NCBI RefSeq assembly: GCF_965201005.1 | Contig: NZ_OZ241747.1 | Location: 62,001 to 126,000, forward strand | DNA length: 64,000 nucleotides | DNA from: Mucilaginibacter_A sp965201005 | GTDB taxonomy: Bacteria; Bacteroidota; Bacteroidia; Sphingobacteriales; Sphingobacteriaceae | Direction: 5' to 3' | In this document: positions 16,136 to 25,686 of the stretch, one piece after another | How the letters are laid out: every line of letters starts with the position of its first letter | Numbering within the stretch: the stretch's first letter is position 1 | Translations under genes and position numbers: made by a program | The notes under the pieces: generated by a model | What the model was told of the DNA's origin: nothing | Databases searched by the model: none | What the model saw: only the letters and a program-made list of their open reading frames with translations

Positions 16136-17754
16136 TATTGTTGATGGTCTTTTTCCTGCACTTTTTTAAGGCAGACCAAGCCGTTTTCGGTCATTTTAAA
16201 GCGGGCAAATCTTCTGCCTTGCTGGTTCTGGTCTTCGTAGCAATCGTACAAATCCACATCATTCAATATATAATCCAGGCTTTCATCAATTGTAACAACC
16301 GAATTTAAGGGCAATTTCAGCGTAACATCCACCTTTTGATCGTGCCACAAAACCCGGTTTGCCGGTATAAGTTTACGATCAAACCTTATGACAGAATCCT
16401 GCTGTGTAAAATGATAAGTGGCGTTCCGTGCGTTGCGCAGCGCATCCTGATAATTTGCCCCTTTGGCACGATAGGAAGCTACTACGGCCGGAAATTCGGT
16501 TTCGCTTTTTTCGATGTGCAGGCGCACGTTTTCCGGACTTAAATCGGTATCGTTTTCATCGTTCGTGTTCACGATAATATCGTTTGCAAAATCATTTTTT
16601 TTAATGCCCAACGTTGCGCTGTCTTCCTTGGTCAGTATTTTTGCGTTGTTTATGCTGAGGAAATAATTTTGCCCGCCGGTTTGCATGACATCGGTTTTTT
16701 GGCTGAAACTGGCTTCGTACCTAAAATCTTCGGCAATTTTGGTGGCATAAAAAGCAACGGTACTCAAAGCAGCGATCCAGCCGATCAATAATATAAAACC
16801 CACACCTCTGCCAAACACGTCCCTGGAAAAAACAACGCGCACCGTAAACAAAATCAGGGCAAGCAGCGGGATGGCGCAAACCAAAAACCCGCACACGTAC
16901 AAAAGGTTGCTAAACTCGTAATTGACCAGGTTAAACGGAGAAAAACCGTGCACAAACATGGATTTATTGGCCGAAAAAACCACAATTGCCACCAGTAAAG
17001 CAATCATGGCGAACGCACAAACCAGGCAAAACAACACGGCAATTACTTTTAAAATGATTTTACCGCCTCCGTTTAAAAAGCGTTTCAGGAGCAAAAAAAA
17101 TTCGCCCACAAAATCGCGTATCTTGTATAAAAACGGCTTGGCTTCGCGGTTGGCGTTGGATAAAGATTGGCGCAGGTTTTTAACTTCTTCATCAAAATTA
17201 CGCTTAAAACCCTGCAAATCAGTTTTTTCGCCTTTCATGGCCATGCGTTCGGCACGGGTGTTGGCACGCGGGATAATTGCCCACAAAATAATATAAATCA
17301 GGAAACCGCTGCCAGCACCAAAAATACCAAACACAAAGGCCAGCCTGATCCAAATCGGCTCTACGCCAAAATAATTGGCAATACCGGCCGCCACGCCGCC
17401 AATTAAATGATCTTCCGGATCCCGGAACAGGCGGCGTTCGGTTTGATTGTCTGAAAAAACAGTGCTAAAAGAAGCATCGTCCGTGGTTTCGGTAGAGAAA
17501 TCCTCCAGCGTGCCCATCTGCGCAATCACGGCCGTTACATCCGAAGTGAAAATAACCTGTTTGCCTTCGTTTTTAAGTATTTCGCCAAACATTTCGGCCA
17601 GGCGGTTTTCAATATCGGTGGTAATTTCATGGCTGTCGCTGCTGGCCGCAAAATGCCTTTTGATGCCCGTCATGTAGTTTTTCAGGATTTCGTAAGCATC
17701 TTCCTCAATATGGAAAATGATGCCGTTTATATTGATAATGATGGTTTTGTTCAT
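16135..17754 (-). CDS. PspC domain-containing membrane protein
   Basis: A 539-residue membrane protein. Residues 1-80 are soluble (MNKTIIININGIIFHIEEDAY). A PspC domain follows at about 105-165: RRLFRDPEDHLIGGVAAGIAN, then YFGVEPIWIRLAF and a Gly-rich transmembrane helix. Three or four further hydrophobic segments lie between about 225 and 345. The C-terminal 180 residues are soluble and probably periplasmic. PspC proteins take part in envelope-stress responses. It lies 22 bases after the PadR regulator gene in an evident operon; this PadR-PspC pair recurs in Bacteroidota, so expression is probably governed by the upstream regulator. A strong terminator follows it. Confidence 0.88.
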   Translation of the reverse strand: MNKTIIININGIIFHIEEDAYEILKNYMTGIKRHFAASSDSHEITTDIENRLAEMFGEILKNEGKQVIFTSDVTAVIAQMGTLEDFSTETTDDASFSTVFSDNQTERRLFRDPEDHLIGGVAAGIANYFGVEPIWIRLAFVFGIFGAGSGFLIYIILWAIIPRANTRAERMAMKGEKTDLQGFKRNFDEEVKNLRQSLSNANREAKPFLYKIRDFVGEFFLLLKRFLNGGGKIILKVIAVLFCLVCAFAMIALLVAIVVFSANKSMFVHGFSPFNLVNYEFSNLLYVCGFLVCAIPLLALILFTVRVVFSRDVFGRGVGFILLIGWIAALSTVAFYATKIAEDFRYEASFSQKTDVMQTGGQNYFLSINNAKILTKEDSATLGIKKNDFANDIIVNTNDENDTDLSPENVRLHIEKSETEFPAVVASYRAKGANYQDALRNARNATYHFTQQDSVIRFDRKLIPANRVLWHDQKVDVTLKLPLNSVVTIDESLDYILNDVDLYDCYEDQNQQGRRFARFKMTENGLVCLKKVQEKDHQQ

Positions 17755-17776
17755 GATAAAGATGAGTTGTAAAGGT

Positions 17777-18109
17777 TTATGGCTTTTTTTTCAGGGAGAT
17801 TTCTACGGCGAACGATAATTCATGCCAGGTTTTTTCCAGCTGCTGCAGCAGCACCGAGCCTTCGGGCGTAAGCTGGTAGTATTTCCGCGGCGGCCCGGAA
17901 GTGGATTCTACCCAGTTGTAACTTAACAAACCGTTGTTTTTAAGCCGGGTAAGCAGCGGGTACAACGTTCCTTCTACCACCAGCAGCTTAGCCGTTTTCA
18001 GTTCGGCAATAATATCCGAAGCATAAATTTCCCCGCGGGAAATAATGGCCAGGATACAATATTCCAGTATGCCCTTGCGCATTTGGGTTTGCGTGTTTTC
18101 CAAAATCAT
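17777..18109 (-). CDS. PadR family transcriptional regulator
   Basis: A small winged-helix repressor. Seen: MRKGILEYCILAIISRGE, YASDIIAELKTAKL, the recognition region EGTLYPLLTRLKNNGLL and the wing STSGPPRKYYQLTPEG, all standard for PadR. I chose the start at 18109 (MILENTQTQM) because homologues begin this way. A longer frame from 18145 would run through the promoter and operator. The -7 box ends only four bases before this ATG, so the message may be leaderless. It controls, by inference, itself and the PspC gene that follows 22 bases later. Confidence 0.88.
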   Translation of the reverse strand: MILENTQTQMRKGILEYCILAIISRGEIYASDIIAELKTAKLLVVEGTLYPLLTRLKNNGLLSYNWVESTSGPPRKYYQLTPEGSVLLQQLEKTWHELSFAVEISLKKKP

Positions 18110-18113
18110 ACTA

Positions 18114-18150
18114 CAAAGATATATGTTTAAGATTGTATTATGCAATACAA
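18114..18150 (-). promoter_or_regulatory. PadR promoter with overlapping palindromic operator
   Basis: On the minus strand TATCTTTG (18121-18114) matches the TAnnTTTG -7 box. About ten bases upstream is the inverted repeat TTGTATT-ATGC-AATACAA (18133-18150), placed where a repressor would block the polymerase. The arrangement suggests PadR autoregulation. Confidence 0.6.
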
Positions 18151-18321
18151 GGTACTAAATTTATAAAATTTTTATTTTTAAAAACTTATATGTATGGCAA
18201 AATCCTGTTTATCAGGCTTTTACGAATTATCAAGTTTTTGACAGGGCAATTTTTTACAAAAAAAAATCCCAGATAGAAAAATTTATTATATTTTCAGCAT
18301 TATTTAACTAATAAAAAACGC

Positions 18322-21300
18322 ATGAGAAAAAAATTACTTAGTTCGTTATGGTTTTTTCTGCTGATAGGTTGTTATACCTATGGGCAAAACCGTACAGTAA
18401 CCGGCACCGTGACCGGCAAGGATGATGGCCTGCCGCTGCCGGGGGTAAGTGTTAGCGTAAAAGGCACCAAGTTTGGGACCCAAACGAATACAACAGGCCG
18501 CTTTTCGTTAAGCATCCCTGAAAACAATAGCGTATTGGTTTTTTCTTTTTTGGGATACAGTACACAGGAAGTTAGTGCTACCGGCAATCTTAACATTTCT
18601 TTAAATCCGGTAACCAACCAGTTGAACGAAGTCACTATAACCGTTCCTTACGGTACGGCCAACCGAGAAACTTTTGTTGGTTCTGCAGCATCTGTTTCCT
18701 CAAAAGACTTAACGAACAGACCTGTTACCAACCCGCTTAGTGCTTTGGCCGGTGTAGCTCCCGGTATTCAGGTAAATCCGGCCAGCGGACAACCGGGCGG
18801 TGCGCCAGCAATCAGGGTGAGAGGGTTTGGCTCAATTAACTCCTCTAACGATCCGTTGATTATAGTTGATGGTGTACAATATCAGGGTGCATTAAATAAC
18901 ATCAACACTGAAGATATTGATAATATTTCAGTGCTAAAAGATGCATCTTCAACAGCATTATACGGTGCAAAAGCAGCTAACGGGGTAATTATTGTAACTA
19001 CCAAAAGAGGCAGAAAAGGTAATAGCCAGTTTAACGTTAAAGCAACACAAGGTGTAATTTTTCGTGGTATTCCGGAATATGATCGTGTAGATGCTTATCA
19101 ATATTACCCTTTAGAGTGGACAGGTTATCGCAACAGTTTGGTATATGCAACAAACAATCCGCTTTCTATAGCAGATGCAAATATTATCGCATCAGGATTG
19201 GGTACACGCAATGCCAATAATCAGCAGGTACTGAACGGCAGAAATTATTTAGATATTTCTCAAACTTTAGGTGCTTTGATCGTTGGTGGTGTATATACCC
19301 AAAGCAATAACCCTTTTAATGTACCAAGCACACAAATTGTTGACGTAAATGGTAAAATCAACCCTGCCGCCCAGTTAAGGTACAATGATTTGGATTGGTT
19401 AAAAGAAACATTAAGAACAAGTAATAGAAAAGAATATACTTTAAATTATAGCGGTGGCACCGATAAAACAGATTATTATACTTCAGTAGGTTATCTTAAT
19501 GAAAAAGGATTTGCCAAGAAATCAGATTTTGATCGTCTTACGGCTCGTTTAAATGTCAATACACAAGCTACAAAATGGCTTAAAACCGGTGTAAATATGA
19601 ATGGTACTGTATCAGAAACGAATAGTACAACAACTACGAGCACTTCTTATGTTAATCCTTTCTTTTTTAGTCGTAACATCGGTCCGGTTTATAATGTATA
19701 TGCACATAATCCGGTAACCGGGGCCAACTTATATGATGCTTTGGGCAATAAAATATATGATACCGGTGGCTTAGGCAACCTGGGCGTGCCTTCAAGGGCC
19801 AGCGGTGCCAGTCCGGGCCGGCATGTATTGCAAGAAATTTTGTTAAATGATAATTCTTTTAAACGTAATTTATTTAGCACGCGTGCTTACGGGGAAGTAA
19901 GTTTTCTGAAATACTTTAAGTTTACTACAAATTTAAGTGCTGATTACAGCAACACCTATACCTCATCATACCAAAATCAAATAGTTGGGGATGGTGCACC
20001 GGGCGGACGCGCAACCAGGACTGCAAGCTTTATAACAACTTATAACTTAAACCAGTTACTAAATTACTCGCAAACTTTTGATAAACACAGTGTTAGCGTA
20101 TTAGCTGGACATGAAAATTATTCAAGGTTGATAGATGTATTGGACGGTTCCAGAAACACACAACTTTTGGCCGGCAACACAGAATTGGCAAACTTTACCA
20201 CAACCAGTAATTTAACTTCGTATAAAGACAGGGACCGCTCAGAAGGATATTTTTCACAATTAAATTATGACTATGATCAGAAATACCTGTTCTCTGCATC
20301 AGTACGGCGTGATGGGGTTTCAAGGTTTGGAAGTGATGTTCGGTGGGGAACATTTGGTTCGGCAGGTGCTGGTTGGAGAGTTGACAGGGAAAATTTTCTA
20401 CGGGACGTAACCTGGATTGATTTGCTAAAAATCCGCAGTAGCTTCGGTACTGTAGGGAATTACCAAACATTAGACAGTAATGGTAATCCAACTTATTATC
20501 CATATCAAAGCGTTTATGATATCAACAATAATGCGTTAGAACCGGGTTTCTCACAAAATACTGTTGTAGGTAACCCAAACCTGGAATGGGAAGTAAATAA
20601 AACCTTGGATGTGGGTATTGAGTTTGGATTGTTTAAAAACAAGTTAAGCGGCAGCGTAGAATACTATAACCGGAAGTCATCAAACCTACTTTTCTTAGTG
20701 CCTCAGCCGCTTTCAAGTGGTATTACCAGTCAATATCAAAATATTGGTACCATGTACAATAAGGGTGTAGAAGTAAATCTGGCAGGTGAGCCTGTCAGGT
20801 TTAAAAACTTTAGCTGGAATGTTAATTTTAATGCAACTACCATCAAAAACAGGATTACTAAAATGCCGGACGGGCAACCTGAAATCGTTACCGGAACTAA
20901 AAAATTAGCCGTTGGCCACTCTATATATGATTTTTATCTGCGCCAATATGCAGGTGTTGACCCGTCTGATGGTTCAGCACTTTATATCCCAAATGATGGG
21001 GCAACCGGCACAAGTATCCGAACCATAAACGGTATTAATTATACAACCGCTATAACAAATGCAAAACTTGATTATAACGGCACTTCATCAATACCGGATG
21101 TTTACGGGGCGTTGACTAATACCTTCTCATACAAAGGTTTAAGCCTTTCCATCTTGATTAATTACCAATTAGGAGGGAAAATATATGATTCAAACTATGC
21201 CAGCCTGATGTCTATCTCTTCCTACGGAAGTGCTTTGCATAAAGATATATTGAACAGCTGGATGAAACCCGGCGATATAACTGATATACCAAGGATAGAC

Positions 21301-21576
21301 CAGGGAAATTCAACCAATTTATATGCTGCATCAAGCCGTTGGCTGACTAATGCTTCCTATCTGTATTTTAGAAACGCAACCCTTAATTATTCACTACCGA
21401 ATAAATTTGTATCAAAAATATCCGTTAAGAATGCACGTATTTATGCAAGTGGAGAAAACCTGTTTCTGATAAGCGGGAGAAAAGGGATGGACCCAACACA
21501 AAATTTTAATGGTACAGTAACCAATGGCTATGTGCCCCAACGTATCATTAGTTTAGGTTTAAACTTTTCTTTATAA
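18322..21576 (+). CDS. SusC/RagA family TonB-linked outer membrane protein (first pair)
   Basis: A 1084-residue nutrient-uptake barrel. Order seen: signal peptide, carboxypeptidase-regulatory-like domain (about 22-105: VTGKDDGLPLPGVSVSVKGT), plug (about 110-230) with the SusC hallmark ISVLKDASSTALYGAKAANG and VIIVTTKRG, then the barrel ending in ISLGLNFSL. It works with the SusD lipoprotein encoded 12 bases downstream to import an oligomer across the outer membrane. No glycoside hydrolase, peptidase or sigma/anti-sigma gene accompanies the pair, so the substrate cannot be deduced. An AT-rich 176-base gap with the PadR promoter separates it from the divergent regulator. Confidence 0.95.
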   Translation: MRKKLLSSLWFFLLIGCYTYGQNRTVTGTVTGKDDGLPLPGVSVSVKGTKFGTQTNTTGRFSLSIPENNSVLVFSFLGYSTQEVSATGNLNISLNPVTNQLNEVTITVPYGTANRETFVGSAASVSSKDLTNRPVTNPLSALAGVAPGIQVNPASGQPGGAPAIRVRGFGSINSSNDPLIIVDGVQYQGALNNINTEDIDNISVLKDASSTALYGAKAANGVIIVTTKRGRKGNSQFNVKATQGVIFRGIPEYDRVDAYQYYPLEWTGYRNSLVYATNNPLSIADANIIASGLGTRNANNQQVLNGRNYLDISQTLGALIVGGVYTQSNNPFNVPSTQIVDVNGKINPAAQLRYNDLDWLKETLRTSNRKEYTLNYSGGTDKTDYYTSVGYLNEKGFAKKSDFDRLTARLNVNTQATKWLKTGVNMNGTVSETNSTTTTSTSYVNPFFFSRNIGPVYNVYAHNPVTGANLYDALGNKIYDTGGLGNLGVPSRASGASPGRHVLQEILLNDNSFKRNLFSTRAYGEVSFLKYFKFTTNLSADYSNTYTSSYQNQIVGDGAPGGRATRTASFITTYNLNQLLNYSQTFDKHSVSVLAGHENYSRLIDVLDGSRNTQLLAGNTELANFTTTSNLTSYKDRDRSEGYFSQLNYDYDQKYLFSASVRRDGVSRFGSDVRWGTFGSAGAGWRVDRENFLRDVTWIDLLKIRSSFGTVGNYQTLDSNGNPTYYPYQSVYDINNNALEPGFSQNTVVGNPNLEWEVNKTLDVGIEFGLFKNKLSGSVEYYNRKSSNLLFLVPQPLSSGITSQYQNIGTMYNKGVEVNLAGEPVRFKNFSWNVNFNATTIKNRITKMPDGQPEIVTGTKKLAVGHSIYDFYLRQYAGVDPSDGSALYIPNDGATGTSIRTINGINYTTAITNAKLDYNGTSSIPDVYGALTNTFSYKGLSLSILINYQLGGKIYDSNYASLMSISSYGSALHKDILNSWMKPGDITDIPRIDQGNSTNLYAASSRWLTNASYLYFRNATLNYSLPNKFVSKISVKNARIYASGENLFLISGRKGMDPTQNFNGTVTNGYVPQRIISLGLNFSL

Positions 21577-21588
21577 AATAAAATCAAC

Positions 21589-23079
21589 ATGAAAAGAAAA
21601 TATATTTATAGCTTTTGCATAGCGATGGCAGCTTCTGTATTAGTATCATCCTGCAAAAAAGATTTTTTGGAAACGGCCCCAACAGATCAGGTATCAGCAG
21701 CAGCTGTATTTACTACAACCAGTAACGCTGCTGCTGCCATGAATGGTGTGTACAGATTAATGTTCAGTGCTTATGACAACCAGGATGAATCGGGCGAAGG
21801 GTCAGTTATGATTGATATTGACATGCTTGGCGAAGATCTGGTCAATCCTACAGTAGGCAATAACTGGTTTATATCTTTGTACAGGTATATCACTACACGT
21901 AGTGTTACTGCCAGTCAAACGGCCTTTGTTTATCGGTACTATTACAGGCTGATATCCAATGCCAATGCTATTATTGAAGGGGTTGAAGGAGCAACCGGTA
22001 CTGATGCTGAAAAGAGTGTAATCCGGGGAGAAGCTTTGGCTATACGTGCTTATGCTCATTTTAAATTAGTTCAACTATACGCACAACGTTATGCTGCTGG
22101 AGGCCCGAATACGCAATTAGGTATTCCAATCAACATTACCACAACCGTACAAAAACTGCCGCGTTCTACTGTTGAGGAAGTGTATGCGCAAATCAATAAA
22201 GATTTGAATGCAGCCATAACCAACCTTGGAACTGCTCCGGCACGATTAAATAAATCGCATATCAATTTGAGTGTGGCACAAGGCATGAAGGCAAGGGTGG
22301 CATTAGCAATGCAGGATTACCCAACGGCCGCTACGTTTGCTGCTCAGGCCAGAATGAGTGCTTCGGGCATAAGCTTAATGTCTAACACGGATTATACGGC
22401 CGGATTTAACAACCTGACCAACAGTGAATGGATGTGGGGAATTAACCAAATTGCAGATCAGGGAACGTTTTTTTATTCATTCTTTGCTTACATGTCTGTA
22501 AACTTTAGTTCTACCAATATCCGTGGTAATCCAAAATGTATCAATTCTACCTTGTATGACCAAATTCCTGCTACCGATATAAGGAAAAGTTTATGGGACC
22601 CTACAGCTAAAAGTACTGCATTCCCGGTTCCCCCAAGTGGCTCCAGGTTCCCTTACATGAACCGGAAGTTTTTGGCAAACAGTGCAAGCAACAGTTATGG
22701 TGATTTACCTTTTATGCGTTTGGCAGAAATGTATTTAATTGAGGCAGAAGCAAATGCCCGCCAGGGTAAAAATGCGGAGGCACAAAACGCTTTATATACA
22801 CTTGCGATAAAACGTAACCCAAGTTATGTAAAATCTGCCAGCACTGGCACTAACCTTATAAATGAAATTATGCTTCAAAGACGTTCGGAGCTTTGGGGCG
22901 AAGGCTTCAGGTTCACAGACTTAAAACGATTAAACCTTCCTTTAAATAGAAATGGTGCCAATCACGTGGCTTCTGTTGCGATGGTATTTGATATTCCTGT
23001 CGGCGACCAACGCTGGCAGTGGCTGTTTCCGCAAGCCGAAATTAATGCGAACAACTTAATTGTGCAAAACCCTAATTGA
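21589..23079 (+). CDS. RagB/SusD family nutrient uptake lipoprotein (first pair)
   Basis: The surface-exposed lid lipoprotein paired with SusC. It begins MKRKYIYSFCIAMAASV and has lipobox VSSC at about residue 22, followed by KKDFLETAPTDQVSAAAVFT, the standard SusD beginning. Internal TPR-type helices include IRGEALAIRAYAHFKLVQLYA, and the C-terminal MRLAEMYLIEAEANARQG and MLQRRSELWGEGFRFTDLKRL are conserved across the family. Length 496 residues is normal. It is translated just after SusC and ends the transcription unit; the next gene is on the opposite strand. Confidence 0.95.
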   Translation: MKRKYIYSFCIAMAASVLVSSCKKDFLETAPTDQVSAAAVFTTTSNAAAAMNGVYRLMFSAYDNQDESGEGSVMIDIDMLGEDLVNPTVGNNWFISLYRYITTRSVTASQTAFVYRYYYRLISNANAIIEGVEGATGTDAEKSVIRGEALAIRAYAHFKLVQLYAQRYAAGGPNTQLGIPINITTTVQKLPRSTVEEVYAQINKDLNAAITNLGTAPARLNKSHINLSVAQGMKARVALAMQDYPTAATFAAQARMSASGISLMSNTDYTAGFNNLTNSEWMWGINQIADQGTFFYSFFAYMSVNFSSTNIRGNPKCINSTLYDQIPATDIRKSLWDPTAKSTAFPVPPSGSRFPYMNRKFLANSASNSYGDLPFMRLAEMYLIEAEANARQGKNAEAQNALYTLAIKRNPSYVKSASTGTNLINEIMLQRRSELWGEGFRFTDLKRLNLPLNRNGANHVASVAMVFDIPVGDQRWQWLFPQAEINANNLIVQNPN

Positions 23080-23115
23080 TTTTTCAGGATACTGGTCCGG
23101 CTGATTTTTACCCTG

Positions 23116-23127
23116 TAAAAACAGCAT
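23116..23127 (+). repeat. Dispersed motif, TAAAAACAGCAT class, touching a stop codon
   Basis: On the minus strand the OmpA-like gene ends TGA and the motif starts with the A of that stop (TGATGCTGTTTTTA). The site lies between convergent genes. Confidence 0.85.
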
Positions 23128-24305
23128 CACCTTTCCAGCACAACTTCCACCCGAAGATTTTTGACCGCTTCTTCGGGTGTTTTATTGTCAAAAAGCGGGT
23201 GTTTTCCGCCTAAACCAAAACAACGCATCCGGTTGGCGGCAATGCCGTGCTGCAGCAGATAAATTTTAACGGCCAGCGCGCGCTTTTCAGACAGCCGTTG
23301 TAAATAGCGTTCATCCGTAAAAATATTGGCGTTGGTATGGCCGATGATTTGGATGGAAATGTCTTTTTCTTCCTGCAGCAAAATTAGTAGCCGCTTTAAA
23401 TCATTGCCGGAAGCATTTACAATGGCGGCACTGTTGGGCAAAAAACGGATGTTGTAAAAAACAATCCTGGCATCCGGTTTTAAAATTTCCAGCGTATAAT
23501 TTTTACCTGGCCGGTCCGGCAAAAAATCATTCAAAAGCACGTATCCTTTTTTCAAAATACTTAGCGTATAAGCCTGGTTCGGGATTTGGAACGAATACTT
23601 TCCGCTTACCGCATCGGATACTGTTTTTAGCAGGGTTTTTCCGGCCGAATCTTCTACCAAAATCTCCGCAGCAATGGGTTGCATACTGTTTTTATCAGTT
23701 AAATTTCCGCTTAAAACGGGTGTGGTTTTTTGGTTGGAAAGTGACCCCTCGACCGAAGAAAAAAACGTAAAACCTTTGCCGCCCGGATAAATGTTATCAA
23801 CCACCAGAATGTAGTTTTCACCGGCACGGACAGCAACCGGTTCAGAAAAACTTTTGCCAAGCCCAGGCGATGTAAAACGATCTGAAAAACCCTTTTTTAA
23901 ACCGGTTTTCCCGTTGATGGAAAGCTCATTCCGGCTGTTGTTGGTTCTGACGGGACGATCGTAATCAATCGTTTGGTTGTTATGGCCGGATGTTTCCTTA
24001 AAAAGCATCCAATCGTAATCATCTTTATTTTGAAGCGGCATAATTTCAAAAGATAAAAAACCATCCGCAGCAACCGCCAAACTAAACCAGGCCGTATTAT
24101 GCTCTTTTTCAAACAGATAGCTTTTTCTTTTTTTATGCTGCGGATATTCCTGTTCCTGCCCGAAACCAACGGCACTGTTTTTAAACACATATTTTTGGTT
24201 GAGGCTGAGGGTTACGGCTTCTGTGTAATCACCATTCAGGTGCTGACTGTATGCTTTTAAACTAATCAACATCAAAAACAGCACGACCGGCCGGGCAAAA
24301 CTCAT
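23127..24305 (-). CDS. OmpA family protein
   Basis: A 392-residue exported protein with signal peptide ending KAYSQ. The middle has a carboxypeptidase-regulatory-like segment (about 195-265: LTDKNSMQPIAAEILVED). The C-terminal OmpA-like domain (about 280-392) shows FYNIRFLPNSAAIV, IQIIGHTNAN and LSEKRALAVKIYLLQHGI, consistent with peptidoglycan binding. Its start overlaps the DoxX gene stop by four bases, so both belong to a three-gene minus-strand operon headed by an LD-carboxypeptidase, which suggests a shared link to the cell wall. A motif of the TAAAAACAGCAT class touches its stop codon. Confidence 0.85.
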   Translation of the reverse strand: MSFARPVVLFLMLISLKAYSQHLNGDYTEAVTLSLNQKYVFKNSAVGFGQEQEYPQHKKRKSYLFEKEHNTAWFSLAVAADGFLSFEIMPLQNKDDYDWMLFKETSGHNNQTIDYDRPVRTNNSRNELSINGKTGLKKGFSDRFTSPGLGKSFSEPVAVRAGENYILVVDNIYPGGKGFTFFSSVEGSLSNQKTTPVLSGNLTDKNSMQPIAAEILVEDSAGKTLLKTVSDAVSGKYSFQIPNQAYTLSILKKGYVLLNDFLPDRPGKNYTLEILKPDARIVFYNIRFLPNSAAIVNASGNDLKRLLILLQEEKDISIQIIGHTNANIFTDERYLQRLSEKRALAVKIYLLQHGIAANRMRCFGLGGKHPLFDNKTPEEAVKNLRVEVVLER

Positions 24306-24709
24306 TTTTTGTCAATACTGTACAAGCCCGGGCCGATAAAAATCAAGCCTAAAAATACGATCGCATCTTCTATGGCGTGGGCCGCGCCTTCCAAACCGGC
24401 CCCTTTAGAAAAGTGCATCAGTGCAGCCACAATCAGATTGATCAGCAGCAAAATACAAACCGGTCTGAAAAGCAAGCCGATCAGCAGCAACAAACCGCCA
24501 AAAGTTTCGGTAACGGCGGCCATAAAGCCCCAAAAAGCGGGCGCGTAATCAATGCCGACGGCTTTCATGGCACTGCCGATTTTTACCCAATGTTCCGGGC
24601 CGCCAGCTAATTTGGGCACGCCGTGGTAAATAAACATTGCGCCCAAACCGATGCGGATGATCAGTAATCCAAGGTTTTTGTAGTTCGACAGGTTTTCAAA
24701 AATGGCCAT
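24302..24709 (-). CDS. DoxX family membrane protein
   Basis: A 135-residue integral membrane protein with four predicted helices. The family start LGLLIIRIGLGAMFIYHGVPKL is clear, followed by a second helix (FWGFMAAVTETFGGLLLLIG), a third (VCILLLINLIVAALMHF) and a short fourth near the end. DoxX proteins are linked to redox or quinone functions in some species, but most are uncharacterised. It lies one base after the LD-carboxypeptidase stop and overlaps the OmpA-like gene, so the three are co-transcribed. Confidence 0.88.
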   Translation of the reverse strand: MAIFENLSNYKNLGLLIIRIGLGAMFIYHGVPKLAGGPEHWVKIGSAMKAVGIDYAPAFWGFMAAVTETFGGLLLLIGLLFRPVCILLLINLIVAALMHFSKGAGLEGAAHAIEDAIVFLGLIFIGPGLYSIDKK

Positions 24710-24710
24710 G

Positions 24711-25613
24711 TTATAAATAAGTTGCGGTTACATGCTGTTTTTGCACAGCTAAATTTAGTGTTTTTCCGAAGATTAAAGCCTGATTATTGGCAATATGCCC
24801 GGCTGGAAAGTTAAAACAAACGGGATAACGGTATTCTTTTACCACATCAATAATAATTTCTTCGGCTGTTTGGCCGAAAGGAATGTCATTATCTTTCAGT
24901 TCTGTAAAGCCGCCAACCATTAACCCGGCCAGGTTTTTTAGCTTTCCGGCGCGTTTTAGCGTCCTCATCATCCGGTCTATTGCATACAAATATTCGCCTA
25001 CATCTTCCAGGAACAAAATTTTACCATCATAATCAAAATCAGAAACAGAACCGGAGACGGAAACAAGCAAAGTCAAATTTCCACCAACCAAAATACCTTG
25101 CGCCCCGCCCAAACGGTTAAGGTTTCCTGCGGGGAAATGATAACCGAAATCTTCGCCAAATAAAGCTTTTTTTAAAGTTTGCAGCGATTCAGTTGTTCCG
25201 TCGGGAATGGTCAGCGGCATTTGTCCGTGGATGGATTGCAGGCCAAAAACCGAAAAAAGATGTGCGTGCAAAACCGTGATGTCGCTAAAACCGATAATCC
25301 ATTTTGGTGCTGTTTTTATCGGCATAAAATCAACGCGGTCAATCATCCGGACGGTGCCATAACCACCGCGTGCCGCAAAAATCGCTTTGATGCTTGGATC
25401 GTTGATAAAACGTTGCAGATCAGCAGCGCGCAAAGCATCATCGCCAGCAAACTGATGGTAAGAAGCCGTAACTGTTTCGCCCAAAACCACCTCCAAGCCC
25501 CAGGAATTTAAAAGCGCGATGGCGTCCGTCATTGGTTTTGGCAATTTTTTTGCCGGGCAAGTGATGGCAACTTTATCGCCTTTGCTGAGGTATGGCGGCC
25601 TTATAATTTCCAT
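24711..25613 (-). CDS. Muramoyltetrapeptide LD-carboxypeptidase, S66 family
   Basis: A serine peptidase that trims the terminal D-Ala from murein tetrapeptides during recycling. The family features are IRPPYLSKGDKVAITCPAKK at the start, AIFAARGGYGTVRMIDRVDF, and the nucleophile in IIGFSDITVLHAHL (about residue 107). The other triad members are probably the Glu in ILFLEDVGEYLYAIDRM or near GGFTEL, and the His in FPAGHIANNQ. Length of 300 residues is normal and there is no signal peptide, so it acts in the cytosol. It is the first gene of the operon and faces the metG promoter. Confidence 0.9.
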   Translation of the reverse strand: MEIIRPPYLSKGDKVAITCPAKKLPKPMTDAIALLNSWGLEVVLGETVTASYHQFAGDDALRAADLQRFINDPSIKAIFAARGGYGTVRMIDRVDFMPIKTAPKWIIGFSDITVLHAHLFSVFGLQSIHGQMPLTIPDGTTESLQTLKKALFGEDFGYHFPAGNLNRLGGAQGILVGGNLTLLVSVSGSVSDFDYDGKILFLEDVGEYLYAIDRMMRTLKRAGKLKNLAGLMVGGFTELKDNDIPFGQTAEEIIIDVVKEYRYPVCFNFPAGHIANNQALIFGKTLNLAVQKQHVTATYL

Positions 25614-25651
25614 ATAATCAAAACCAGATTTTAAGAGCAGGCAATTTGCCT

Positions 25652-25659
25652 TATCTTTG
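25652..25659 (+). promoter_or_regulatory. Probable -7 promoter box (TATCTTTG) for metG
   Basis: TATCTTTG matches TAnnTTTG. It includes the TTG at 25657 that would otherwise be taken as a start codon, so translation of metG must begin downstream. Confidence 0.5.
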
Positions 25660-25686
25660 CAAATTAAAAAATTATCCCCGCAAATT

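Noticed and set aside
18935..18960. Sequence resembling the dispersed motif (GCTAAAAGATGCATC) in the first susC, and a similar one near 33107 in the second
   Set aside because: It encodes the conserved SusC peptide VLKDASS, which explains the similarity; it also differs at key positions of the 12-mer.
25657..25686. metG start at TTG 25657
   Set aside because: The codon is inside a TAnnTTTG promoter box.
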